From Eggerthella lenta DSM 2243 (GTDB lineage: Bacteria; Actinomycetota; Coriobacteriia; Coriobacteriales; Eggerthellaceae): a stretch of 64,000 nt of DNA. The translations under genes and the position numbers were made by a program. Shown one piece after another: positions 1 to 6,915 of the stretch (position 1 is the first letter of the stretch; every line of letters starts with the position of its first letter). Under the pieces are notes generated by a model, which searched no databases, was not told the DNA's origin, and was given only the letters and a program-made list of their open reading frames with translations. Location: contig NC_013204.1 of the NCBI RefSeq assembly GCF_000024265.1, positions 496,001 to 560,000 of the forward strand, written 5' to 3'.

Positions 1-321
1 CCCTACGTGTGGGGTGCCGCCGGTCCGAACGAATTCGACTGCTCCGGATTGGTGACGTGGGCATACGCTCAAGTGGGTATTTCGGTGCCCCATCAGACCG
101 AGTCGATGTACTATGCCGCCGCCGCGCGTTTGCCGGTCTCCGAAGCGCAACCCGGCGATGTGCTGTGGATCAGCTACGGCGACGGGTACAACGGACATGC
201 TGGCATCGCCTGCAATGCCGGGGGCACGCACTACGTTCACGCCCCCACGTTTGGCGCGCGCGTGCGCGATACCGATCCGCTGAGCTGGGCCGGGTTTACG
301 CATGCGCTCCGATTCGCATAA
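1..321 (+). CDS. NlpC/P60 family cell-wall hydrolase (3' part, cut by window start)
   Basis: Only the C-terminal 106 codons are present; the reading frame is open from base 1 (PYVWGAAGPNEFDCSGLV), so the gene begins outside the window. This is an NlpC/P60 papain-like domain: the catalytic Cys sits in FDCSGLV, the His in GHAGIA, and a third polar residue lies in HYVHAP. The family cleaves gamma-D-glutamyl-diamino acid bonds in peptidoglycan stem peptides outside the cell. Any signal peptide or coiled-coil region would be upstream and cannot be seen. The stop lies 13 nt before the next gene, so the two are probably cotranscribed. Confidence 0.85.
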   Translation, partial: PYVWGAAGPNEFDCSGLVTWAYAQVGISVPHQTESMYYAAAARLPVSEAQPGDVLWISYGDGYNGHAGIACNAGGTHYVHAPTFGARVRDTDPLSWAGFTHALRFA

Positions 322-334
322 GAAGGAGAACCAA

Positions 335-895
335 GTGACCACGCTGTTTGTGAACGCGTGCATGCGCGGCGAGGCATCGCGCACGCTCGCGCTGTGCCGC
401 GAATACCTGGAGCGCTTCGACGACGTCGTGGAGGTTGACGTTGCGGCGCTCGATCTCAAGCCGTTCGACGCCGATCGTGTGGCGTACCGTACGGAGAAGC
501 AGAGGGCAGGGGAGTGGGACGATCCCATTTTCAGCCTATCGCGCCAGTTCGCGGAAGCCGACGACATCGTCATCGGTGTGCCGTACTGGGATCTTTCGTT
601 TCCGGCTGCGTTTAAAACGTACCTTGAACATGTCAGCGTGTGCGAGTTGACGTTCCATTACACCGAGGACGCGCGCTGCGAGGGCATCTGCAAAGCGAAG
701 CGCATCACGTACATCACCACGTGCGGCGGCTTCGTAGAGGGTGCAAACTTCGGTTACGAGTACATCGTTGGCATCGCCAAGATGTTCGGCATTCCCGAAG
801 TCCGCTTCGTGGCGGCCGAGGGGCTGGACATCGTGGGCATCGACGTCCAGGAGCAGATGGACAAGGCTCGCGCCCAGATGGCGAAACTCGATTGA
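335..895 (+). CDS. Flavodoxin-fold NAD(P)H oxidoreductase (azoreductase/Flavodoxin_2-like)
   Basis: 186 residues. The GTG start at 335 is chosen because AAGGAG lies just upstream (about 323-328); an in-frame ATG at 302 would lie inside the previous gene. The N terminus (TLFVNACMRGEASRT) is a beta strand plus FMN-phosphate loop as in Flavodoxin_2 / FMN-dependent azoreductase proteins. GVPYWDLSFPAAFKTYLEH matches the family's P-Y/M-W/Y-N/D-x-x-x-P segment, and TCGG precedes the C-terminal flavin-binding region. It probably reduces quinones or other small electrophiles in the cytoplasm using FMN and NAD(P)H; the true substrate is unknown. It is followed by a strong hairpin at 921-946. Confidence 0.75.
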   Translation: MTTLFVNACMRGEASRTLALCREYLERFDDVVEVDVAALDLKPFDADRVAYRTEKQRAGEWDDPIFSLSRQFAEADDIVIGVPYWDLSFPAAFKTYLEHVSVCELTFHYTEDARCEGICKAKRITYITTCGGFVEGANFGYEYIVGIAKMFGIPEVRFVAAEGLDIVGIDVQEQMDKARAQMAKLD

Positions 896-920
896 GCGAG
901 TCCGGCAAAACCTATGCAGG

Positions 921-946
921 GGGACCGACGGTTTCTCGTCGGTCCC
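921..946 (+). terminator. Hairpin terminator after the reductase gene
   Basis: Perfect 10-bp stem GGGACCGACG / CGTCGGTCCC with a 6-nt loop, followed by GATTTTCG. It ends the NlpC-reductase unit. Confidence 0.75.
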
Positions 947-1002
947 GATTTTCGCATCCAGAGGGGTTCGATGACGGCTTGTCCATCATCGCGGTATCCA
1001 TT

Positions 1003-2256
1003 ATGGTGCAGCGCGCTCTCAACTGCGTGGATCCTCGACTTGTCGACCACGGGTTGCGGGTGGCCGCGGTGCTCGATGCCATGCTGGAAGCGAAGGGCGT
1101 GACCGATCCAACGCAGCGCCGCGCAGCGTACCTCGTGGCGTTGCTGCACGATGTAGGCGCCTATCGCACGGAGGAAATCGACCGTATGGTGGCGTTTGAA
1201 ACGGAAAGCGTGTGGGAGCACTCGTTTTACGGATATCTGTTCTTCAAAGAGCTTACGCCGCTCGGCGCCTATGCGGACGTGATCCTGTACCACCACCTGC
1301 CTTACGATCGGTTCACCGACCAAGATCCGTACGTAAAATTCCTGGCCGGGGCCGTGCATGTGGCCGACCGGGTGGACGTGTTGCTGCTGGAGCGTCCTCA
1401 AGCGGATGTCGTCGAGGTAGAGCGTCTGCTGGCTGCATCGCGACCTGGCGCGTTCTCGCCCGAGGCGGTCGCCCTGTTTTTCGAGGCGCAGCGGCGTTTC
1501 GACGTGCTCGCTCGTCTGAGGAGCGGTGTGAAACAGCCTGACCGCTCGCATATCGTGGACGATCCGGACGGTACCGGTTCGGCGTCTTCGTTCCTCGACA
1601 TGCTCGTGCATGTCATCGATTTTCGCAGCCGGCATACCGTCACCCATACGGTGACCACGGCATGGGTTGCCTATGAGTTGGCGTTGCGCCTGATCGGCGA
1701 CCAGCGCGCGGCTGCTCGCGTGTACACGAGCGCGCTTGTGCACGATGTGGGCAAAATCGGCATTCCGCTGTCCATTTTGGAGAAGCCGGGGAAGCTCGAT
1801 GACGAGGAAATGAAGGTCATGCGGACGCACGTGGAGCTGACCGAGGATATTCTCGAGGGTTGCATAGAGCCCGTGCTGTTGCAGGCGGCTGCCCGCCATC
1901 ACGAGAAACTCGACGGATCGGGATATCCGCGCGGTCTTCATGCGGCTGAATTGTCCATGCCCGACCGCATCATAGCCGTGGCCGACATCGTGAGCGCGCT
2001 CGTGGGCACGCGTAGCTACAAGAAGGCGTATCCTAAGGAGAAGGTGCTCGAGCTGCTGGCCTGGCACGTCGAGACCGGCAAGATCGATTGCATCGTGGTC
2101 GAGACCATGACGCGCGACTACGATGCCATCATGTTGTCGGTCGCCGCAGCGTGCCAGCCAGTGGCTGCCGCGTATGAGCGCGTGCAGAGCGCTTATGCGC
2201 TGATGCTGGGAAAACTGAAAAGGTGGCAAGCTGAAAACGAGGGGAGAAGCGCATGA
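1003..2256 (+). CDS. Tandem HD-domain protein with HD-GYP phosphodiesterase module
   Basis: 417 residues from the ATG at 1003. An in-frame TTG at 979 is equally possible because AGAGGGG lies 12-14 nt before it, so the start is uncertain. The N-terminal half carries a first HD-like domain (DHGLRVAAVL, LLHDVGAYR, ILYHHLPYD). The C-terminal half is a complete HD-GYP domain: HDVGKIGIP, HHEKLDGSGYP, then DRIIAVADIVSAL and the R-x-YK segment. HD-GYP proteins hydrolyse cyclic di-GMP (or related dinucleotides) with a di- or tri-metal centre. No receiver or membrane segment is visible, so it looks cytosolic. Its end overlaps the next start by 4 nt, indicating translational coupling with the cysteine hydrolase. 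Confidence 0.85.
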   Translation: MVQRALNCVDPRLVDHGLRVAAVLDAMLEAKGVTDPTQRRAAYLVALLHDVGAYRTEEIDRMVAFETESVWEHSFYGYLFFKELTPLGAYADVILYHHLPYDRFTDQDPYVKFLAGAVHVADRVDVLLLERPQADVVEVERLLAASRPGAFSPEAVALFFEAQRRFDVLARLRSGVKQPDRSHIVDDPDGTGSASSFLDMLVHVIDFRSRHTVTHTVTTAWVAYELALRLIGDQRAAARVYTSALVHDVGKIGIPLSILEKPGKLDDEEMKVMRTHVELTEDILEGCIEPVLLQAAARHHEKLDGSGYPRGLHAAELSMPDRIIAVADIVSALVGTRSYKKAYPKEKVLELLAWHVETGKIDCIVVETMTRDYDAIMLSVAAACQPVAAAYERVQSAYALMLGKLKRWQAENEGRSA

Positions 2257-2798
2257 AGCGCCTGTTGATCGTAGTGGACTATCAGAACGATTTCGTGGAC
2301 GGATCGCTGGGCTTTCCCGGTGCCGAGCTTCTGGAGGAGCCCATAGCCGCGAAAATCGAAGAGTACCGCAGCGCGGCCGACGTGATCGCGTTCACGTTCG
2401 ACACGCATCGTTGCGACTATTTGGAAACCCAGGAAGGGCGCAACCTGCCGGTGGAGCACTGCATCGAGGGCGCGCCCGGACACGCGCTGTACGGGCGCAT
2501 CGCCGAGCTCATCCGTCCGACGGACGAGGTGTTCGAGAAGCCTTCGTTCGGTTCGGCAGACTTGTTCGAATGGTTGCGCGCAGCGCAGCCGCCGTTCAAG
2601 AGCATCGAGCTGGTGGGCCTCGTGTCCAACATCTGCGTGATCTCGAACGCCGTGCTGGCGAAAGCGGCCTGCCCCGAGGTGCCCGTCATCGTGGACGCCG
2701 CCTGCACCGCTTCGTTCGACGACTCCCTCAACGAGAAGGCCCTCGACGTGCTGGAGGGCCTGCAGGTCCAAGTGACCAACCGGGTTTCGGCGGCCTAG
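2253..2798 (+). CDS. Isochorismatase-family cysteine hydrolase (nicotinamidase-like)
   Basis: 181 residues. The catalytic triad of the family is visible: Asp in VVDYQNDFVDG near residue 9, Lys in FEKPSFGS, and Cys in SNICVISNA. The segment DYLETQEGRNLPVEHCIEG is typical of the nicotinamidase-like branch, whose members hydrolyse amides such as nicotinamide to the acid and ammonia. The exact amide is not fixed by sequence. It overlaps the HD-GYP gene by ATGA. The convergent Sir2-NUDIX pair next door would release nicotinamide and ADP-ribose derivatives, which makes a role in NAD turnover plausible (inference). Confidence 0.8.
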   Translation: MKRLLIVVDYQNDFVDGSLGFPGAELLEEPIAAKIEEYRSAADVIAFTFDTHRCDYLETQEGRNLPVEHCIEGAPGHALYGRIAELIRPTDEVFEKPSFGSADLFEWLRAAQPPFKSIELVGLVSNICVISNAVLAKAACPEVPVIVDAACTASFDDSLNEKALDVLEGLQVQVTNRVSAA

Positions 2799-2828
2799 CG
2801 GCCTGTTGAAGGCCTGAGCCCGGTTCGG

Positions 2829-3446
2829 CTAGCGGCGGCGGGCGAAGGCTTCCAGCACGAGCTGGGCGCGGATGCCGATGGGGGTTTCGTTCTCCGCGAG
2901 GAAACGGGGGACGTCGGCGATGGGCAGCAAGAACGGCTCGATGAACTCCGCCGGCTCAGGCTGCGCGTCGGCCACCTTCTCCACCTGGGCGAACACTACG
3001 TGCACGGTTTCATCCGTGAGGCCGGTGGACGAGTAACCCGCTTGCGGCAGCGGGTCGAGCGCGGGCGCGTCGGCGTCGGCGTCGGTGCGCAGGGCGTAGC
3101 CCGTCTCCTCGCGCAGTTCGCGGTCGACGCAGGTTGCGAGGTCCTCGCCCGGCTCCATGAGACCGGCCGGGAACGCGATGCACCAGCTGTTCAGAGGATA
3201 GCGGAACTCGCGGATGAGCAGCAGCTCGCCCGTCGCGGTTTGCGGCACGATGCACACGGCGTCGGCCGCGCACGCCCGACCTGCGGCATTGCCTTCCAGC
3301 TCGGCGCGGTAGGCGTCGAGGCTCTTGCGCGACGCGCTTTCGTATTCGTACGTCGAGCCGTCGGGCATAGTGTAGGCCAGCACGTACTTCTTGATCCATC
3401 CGTCGGAAACCTGGCGGATGTTGGAAAGCTGGGGAACGGCTTGCAT
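2829..3446 (-). CDS. NUDIX hydrolase (ADP-ribose pyrophosphatase-like)
   Basis: 205 residues, preceded by AGGAGC. A perfect Nudix box lies at about residues 95-117: G-x5-E-x7-RELREETGY, which binds the divalent metal. The N-terminal half (WIKKYVLAYTMPDGS...) is a beta-rich region as in ADP-sugar pyrophosphatases, but specificity cannot be read from sequence alone. It is the second gene after the Sir2 deacylase with a 45-nt gap. Sir2 makes O-acyl-ADP-ribose, a known substrate class for such NUDIX enzymes, so the pairing is metabolically sensible. Confidence 0.85.
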   Translation of the reverse strand: MQAVPQLSNIRQVSDGWIKKYVLAYTMPDGSTYEYESASRKSLDAYRAELEGNAAGRACAADAVCIVPQTATGELLLIREFRYPLNSWCIAFPAGLMEPGEDLATCVDRELREETGYALRTDADADAPALDPLPQAGYSSTGLTDETVHVVFAQVEKVADAQPEPAEFIEPFLLPIADVPRFLAENETPIGIRAQLVLEAFARRR

Positions 3447-3491
3447 GGGAAAGCTCCTGTTCTTGGGTGCTGATAGGCGGCGCGCGAGCGC

Positions 3492-4238
3492 TTAGAAGTC
3501 GAAGACGTCGCCGACGTTGGCGGCGATGCAGAGGTCGGCTTGGCGGTCGCGCGGGGTGGGGGTGCGGTTGACGATGACGAGGCGGCGCCCTGTGAAGAAG
3601 TCGATGAGGCCGGCCGCCGGGTACACGGCCAGCGACGTTCCCGCCACCACCAGCAGGTCGGCCTGCGCGATGGCATTCACGGCGCCGTGCACCGTGCGTT
3701 CGTTCAGGGGCTCCTCGTACAGCACGACGTCGGGTTTGACGATGCCGCCGCAGGCGGGGCATCGCGGCACGCTGTCGTCGGACTGCGCGCGAAGGGCCAG
3801 CAGGTTGTCTACCGAGTAGGCTGCGCCGCACGCCATGCAGAAGTTGCGCAGCACGCTGCCGTGCAGTTCGAGCACGTTCTTGCTGCCCGCTTTTTGATGG
3901 AGGCCGTCGATGTTCTGCGTCACCACGGCGGCCAGCGTGCCCGCTTGCTCGAGTTCGGCCAGCTTGCGATGCGTGCGGTTCGGCTGCGCGTCGAGCGCCA
4001 GCATGCGGTCGCAGTAGAAGTCGAAGAACGCGCTGGGGTTGGCGTCGAAGAAGCTGCGGCTGACCATCTGCTCGGGAGGATAGGGGTACTTCTGCGCGTA
4101 CAGGCCGTCCGGGCTGCGGAAATCGGGGATGCCGCTCTCGGTGGACACGCCTGCGCCGCCGAAGAACACCAGGCCGCCCGGCGGCGTGTCGGCCACCCAG
4201 CTGCGGAACGTTTCGATAGCGCGCACGGTTTCGTCCAT
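3492..4238 (-). CDS. Sir2-family NAD-dependent protein deacylase
   Basis: 248 residues, close to the usual length of bacterial CobB/sirtuins. The NAD-binding motifs are GGAGVSTESGIPDFRS (about 27-42) and TQNIDGLHQKAG. The catalytic His is in LELHGSV. The zinc ribbon has two Cys pairs (CMAC and CPAC). GTSLAVYPAAGL closes the Rossmann fold. It removes acyl groups from lysines, consuming NAD and releasing nicotinamide and O-acyl-ADP-ribose in the cytoplasm. It is cotranscribed with the NUDIX gene. A parS site lies 50 bp upstream of its start. Confidence 0.92.
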   Translation of the reverse strand: MDETVRAIETFRSWVADTPPGGLVFFGGAGVSTESGIPDFRSPDGLYAQKYPYPPEQMVSRSFFDANPSAFFDFYCDRMLALDAQPNRTHRKLAELEQAGTLAAVVTQNIDGLHQKAGSKNVLELHGSVLRNFCMACGAAYSVDNLLALRAQSDDSVPRCPACGGIVKPDVVLYEEPLNERTVHGAVNAIAQADLLVVAGTSLAVYPAAGLIDFFTGRRLVIVNRTPTPRDRQADLCIAANVGDVFDF

Positions 4239-4288
4239 AGCTCCTCCTGTCGGTTTCGACCCATGATACCACGCTTCTTGCGTCCGGA

Positions 4289-4304
4289 TGTTTCACGTGA
4301 AACA
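4289..4304. promoter_or_regulatory. parS: parS site 1 (ParB binding)
   Basis: TGTTTCACGTGAAACA, a perfect 16-bp palindrome identical to the canonical bacterial parS. It lies between the Sir2 start and the Hsp20 terminator. One of four identical sites in the window. Confidence 0.92.
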
Positions 4305-4340
4305 TGCGTTCTGATCGGCCTGTTTTGCTCTTGAACGCCT

Positions 4341-4380
4341 GTCATCCCGAGCGCAGACGACGAAGCGTGCCTTTGGGTGA
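4341..4380. repeat. Partial member of the GTCATCC(T/C)GAGCG repeat family
   Basis: GTCATCCCGAGCG at 4341-4353 followed by GCAGACGACGAAGCGTGCC. It resembles the left end of the intergenic repeat at 30818-30860 and of the in-frame copy at 39104-39204, but no matching right end is seen. Probably a degenerate copy. Confidence 0.4.
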
Positions 4381-4413
4381 AAACAAGGAAGGCGGCCACG
4401 GTGGCCGCCTTCC
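4380..4413 (-). terminator. Terminator of hsp20
   Basis: GGAAGGCGGCCA / TGGCCGCCTTCC, a 12-bp perfect stem with a 3-nt loop. Read on the minus strand it is followed by TTGTTTTC. It lies 24 nt past the hsp20 stop codon. Confidence 0.8.
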
Positions 4414-4437
4414 GGTGCGCTTGCGTTTCGCGAAGGA

Positions 4438-4893
4438 TTAACCCTCGATGGAGATGGTCTTCTTCTCCTCGAGCTTGGGCTGCTCCTGCTTCTTCGGCAC
4501 GGCGATCTTCAGCACGCCGTCCTCGAACTTCGCCTTGATGTCGTCTTCCTCGATGTCGTCGCCCACGTAGAACGTGCGGCTGCACTTGCCGCTGAAGCGC
4601 TCCTTGCGGACGTACGTGCCCTCTTCGTCCTTGTCCTCGGACTCGGACTGGGTCTGCGCCGTGATGGTGAGGTAGCCGTCCTTCAGCTCGGCCTGGACGT
4701 CGTCCTTCTTGAAGCCCGGCAGGTCGATGGTCAGCTCGAATCCTGCGTCGGTCTCCTTGATGTCGGTGCGCATGAGCGTGGGCGACATCTTCTGCATGGG
4801 AGCCGAGGCGGCGTTGAAGAACGCGTCGAAGGGGTCGGTCATCAGCTCGCTCAACAGGTTGCGGTTCCTGCGCATGGGTACCATCATTGCCAT
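4438..4893 (-). CDS. hsp20: Hsp20/alpha-crystallin small heat-shock protein
   Basis: 151 residues; AGAGGAG lies just before the ATG. After a short N-terminal arm (DPFDAFFNAAS) comes an alpha-crystallin domain: ELTIDLPGFKKDDVQAEL, then YLTITAQ, RTFYVGDDIEEDDIKAKFEDGVL and LKIAVPKK, with a charged C-terminal tail. These proteins form oligomers that hold unfolding proteins in a refoldable state. The gene has its own promoter, overlapped by a perfect CIRCE operator, so HrcA-type heat-shock repression is expected. Monocistronic, ending at a strong terminator. Confidence 0.93.
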   Translation of the reverse strand: MAMMVPMRRNRNLLSELMTDPFDAFFNAASAPMQKMSPTLMRTDIKETDAGFELTIDLPGFKKDDVQAELKDGYLTITAQTQSESEDKDEEGTYVRKERFSGKCSRTFYVGDDIEEDDIKAKFEDGVLKIAVPKKQEQPKLEEKKTISIEG

Positions 4894-4973
4894 GTTCGAT
4901 CATCTCCTCTAGTCGTGCGGGGAGGCGGTGGTTCCGGGTGCGCCGAAACGCCGCCTTGCTTGGTATGCCTGGT

Positions 4974-5002
4974 ATTCTACGACGCGTTTTAGCACTCTAC
5001 AA
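4974..5002 (-). promoter_or_regulatory. hsp20 promoter
   Basis: On the minus strand TTGTAG (4997-5002), a 17-bp spacer and TAGAAT (4974-4979). The -35 box lies within the CIRCE operator, so HrcA binding would block RNA polymerase. Confidence 0.65.
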
Positions 5003-5015
5003 CCGAGAGTGCTAA
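4989..5015. promoter_or_regulatory. CIRCE operator (HrcA binding site)
   Basis: TTAGCACTC, 9-nt spacer, GAGTGCTAA: an exact match to the CIRCE consensus. It sits 4 bp after the stop codon of the convergent-side LuxR gene and about 96 bp before the hsp20 start. Confidence 0.95.
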
Positions 5016-5019
5016 ATGG

Positions 5020-6609
5020 TTACTTTTTCGTTATGTAGGAGTGGGGGCTTGCCGCGCGGCCGGCCTCTTCGGTGGCGCCTAAGACGAGGTCCATCATCTC
5101 CTGACGATTGCCGATGCCGAGTTTCGCGTAGATGTGGGCGATGTGCGTTTTCACCGTGTTCTCGGCAAGCACCAGTTCTTCCTGGATGAGGGTTCGCGTT
5201 CTTCCCTGAGCGAGGAGGATGAATATCTCCGTTTCGCGGGGCGAAAGCTTGTTCGCGACGGCGATGTCTTCGCATCGAACCGCGATGGCGCGTGATACGT
5301 GCTCTCCCGTGAGATCGCCGCTTGAAGGGTGCGCAGTCGTGGGTTCGGGATTGCCCGCTGCGCTTTCCTTCTCCGTCGACTCCAGGCGCCTTGCCCCGAT
5401 CCACTCGCTGAGAATGGCGGCGATCGTGAGGGAGTACGCGGCGCCCAGCATGATCATGCTGCTGAAAGCCACTCCGCTGCCCAGCAAGGCGACCCACAGC
5501 ACGGAGCTGAGCGCGTAGACGGCTGCTGCAACGCCCATCACTCGGTACGAGGGCATGGTGAGCGCATCGATGGCGGTGACCACGACGATCCAGAACAGCA
5601 CGTGCGCACACGAGTCGTCCAGCCGCATAAGGGCGTCCAGCAGGGCGGCGGGTATCCCCGGGGCGGCGTTTTGGGACACCACGAGAAACAGACCGCCGAT
5701 GACGATGATGAACGCTGGCTGAAACCTCAAATCGAGGCGCCATCCGGTTATCTTCACCAGCGTGGCGAGTGCGAAGAGGGCAAGAAACGCTGTTGAGACG
5801 AGGGAGAAGACGACCTCTGCCGCGATCCCTTGCGCTGCGACGGCCTCGCTGCCCCATAATCCGATCGAACTGAACGACCGTACGGTCGCAAGCAGCAGCG
5901 CAGCTGCAGCGATAAGCACCAGCAGGCTTCTTCGACCCTCTCTTCCCGCCGGCAGCACGGCGCGCCGAGGTTGAGCCGCGAGCGCTTCCATCCTTGCTCC
6001 GGGGAGGTCGGCGCGCCGGGTTATATTCTGGGCGGATTCGGTAGGCGCAGAGCTCCGGGCGGCTTTGAATAGCGCGGCGAAAACGAGCGGCAGCGCGATG
6101 GTGACGGCGATCTGCCAGACGGGAGGCACCGCATAGCGGGCGATGGGAAGCACGAGCGTTTCCATACCCAATGCCGCCACGATGCACCAAGCGGTGCAGG
6201 CGAAAGTCTGCGTTCTGGCTAGCAGCAAATAGAATCGCGAGGCGATCCAGAAATAGCCCGCGCCGAACATGATCAGGCCGGCGATGGCAAGGAAAATAGG
6301 GTCGAAGAGGCTTTGATTGGAGGCGAGGGCGAAACTCGCGGTGCCTATCGAGGATGCAAGCGGTAGAACGTAGGAGAAAGGTTGGTCGCGTTCGCGGAGC
6401 CATCGGGGGCCTACTGCGAACGCAACTCCCACGATGAGTATGCCCAGCAGGAAGAAGATACGCGGATTGACGGCGGGATCGAGGTCGTGCAGGGAGGAGG
6501 GGAACCCTCCGGTATGCCCGGCCAGCGTGCACCAGAGCAGGTTCGTGCTTAGTCCCAAGGAGGCAAGAACTGCGCTGCGGTTGACGCGCACGCCGGCGGG
6601 TGTTTCCAT
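5020..6609 (-). CDS. Membrane-bound LuxR-type transcriptional regulator (many-pass)
   Basis: 529 residues. Roughly the first 420 form about 12 hydrophobic helices with almost no recognisable ligand domain. A cytoplasmic linker rich in small and charged residues follows, then a C-terminal LuxR HTH: LSPRETEIFILLAQGRT, ENTVKTHIAHIYAKLGI, NRQEMMDLV. Eggerthella lenta has a large family with this architecture (for example DadR), in which the regulator sits next to the enzyme it controls. Here it is divergent from the triheme/molybdo gene at 6916, its likely target. The ATG at 6609 is used because it begins the hydrophobic part. A longer antisense-strand frame (5012-6682) is spurious. Confidence 0.88.
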   Translation of the reverse strand: METPAGVRVNRSAVLASLGLSTNLLWCTLAGHTGGFPSSLHDLDPAVNPRIFFLLGILIVGVAFAVGPRWLRERDQPFSYVLPLASSIGTASFALASNQSLFDPIFLAIAGLIMFGAGYFWIASRFYLLLARTQTFACTAWCIVAALGMETLVLPIARYAVPPVWQIAVTIALPLVFAALFKAARSSAPTESAQNITRRADLPGARMEALAAQPRRAVLPAGREGRRSLLVLIAAAALLLATVRSFSSIGLWGSEAVAAQGIAAEVVFSLVSTAFLALFALATLVKITGWRLDLRFQPAFIIVIGGLFLVVSQNAAPGIPAALLDALMRLDDSCAHVLFWIVVVTAIDALTMPSYRVMGVAAAVYALSSVLWVALLGSGVAFSSMIMLGAAYSLTIAAILSEWIGARRLESTEKESAAGNPEPTTAHPSSGDLTGEHVSRAIAVRCEDIAVANKLSPRETEIFILLAQGRTRTLIQEELVLAENTVKTHIAHIYAKLGIGNRQEMMDLVLGATEEAGRAASPHSYITKK

Positions 6610-6915
6610 GATCGATCCCCCTGTTTCTCTTCCCGGCGCGGTTGCGAGCAGATATTCGAAAGTCCTCTGAACAGCTGGCCATTATATACGATTCTCACGA
6701 TAGGCGAAAACCCGGCGCGCCTCTATCAACCAAACCGGGGGATACCCGTTCGAGCCCTTCGTCATATTCACCCGGATACGTCGATGGCGGTGGGCATCCC
6801 GTGCTTCTACCATCTTCCGGGTGTGCGGCGTGCGCGCCTGTTCCAGGTTGGAAGGAGGGGCAAGCGATAAGGCGGAACTGCCGCACGCACGACAAGAGAG
6901 GATGGAGGAGAGATC
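6610..6915. other. Divergent control region between LuxR regulator and cytochrome gene
   Basis: 306 bp without a credible gene. On the minus strand TATAAT (6681-6686) lies about 72 nt before the LuxR gene start and is its probable -10 box; its -35 is weak (TTTCGC, 17 bp away). No obvious sigma-70 promoter is seen for the rightward cytochrome gene, which would fit an activator-dependent promoter. Its ribosome site is GGAGGAGAG just before 6916. Confidence 0.5.

Noticed and set aside
5012-6682. 556-codon minus-strand frame overlapping the LuxR gene
   Set aside because: Same strand, different frame; Arg-rich without domains, while the other frame has TM helices and a LuxR HTH.
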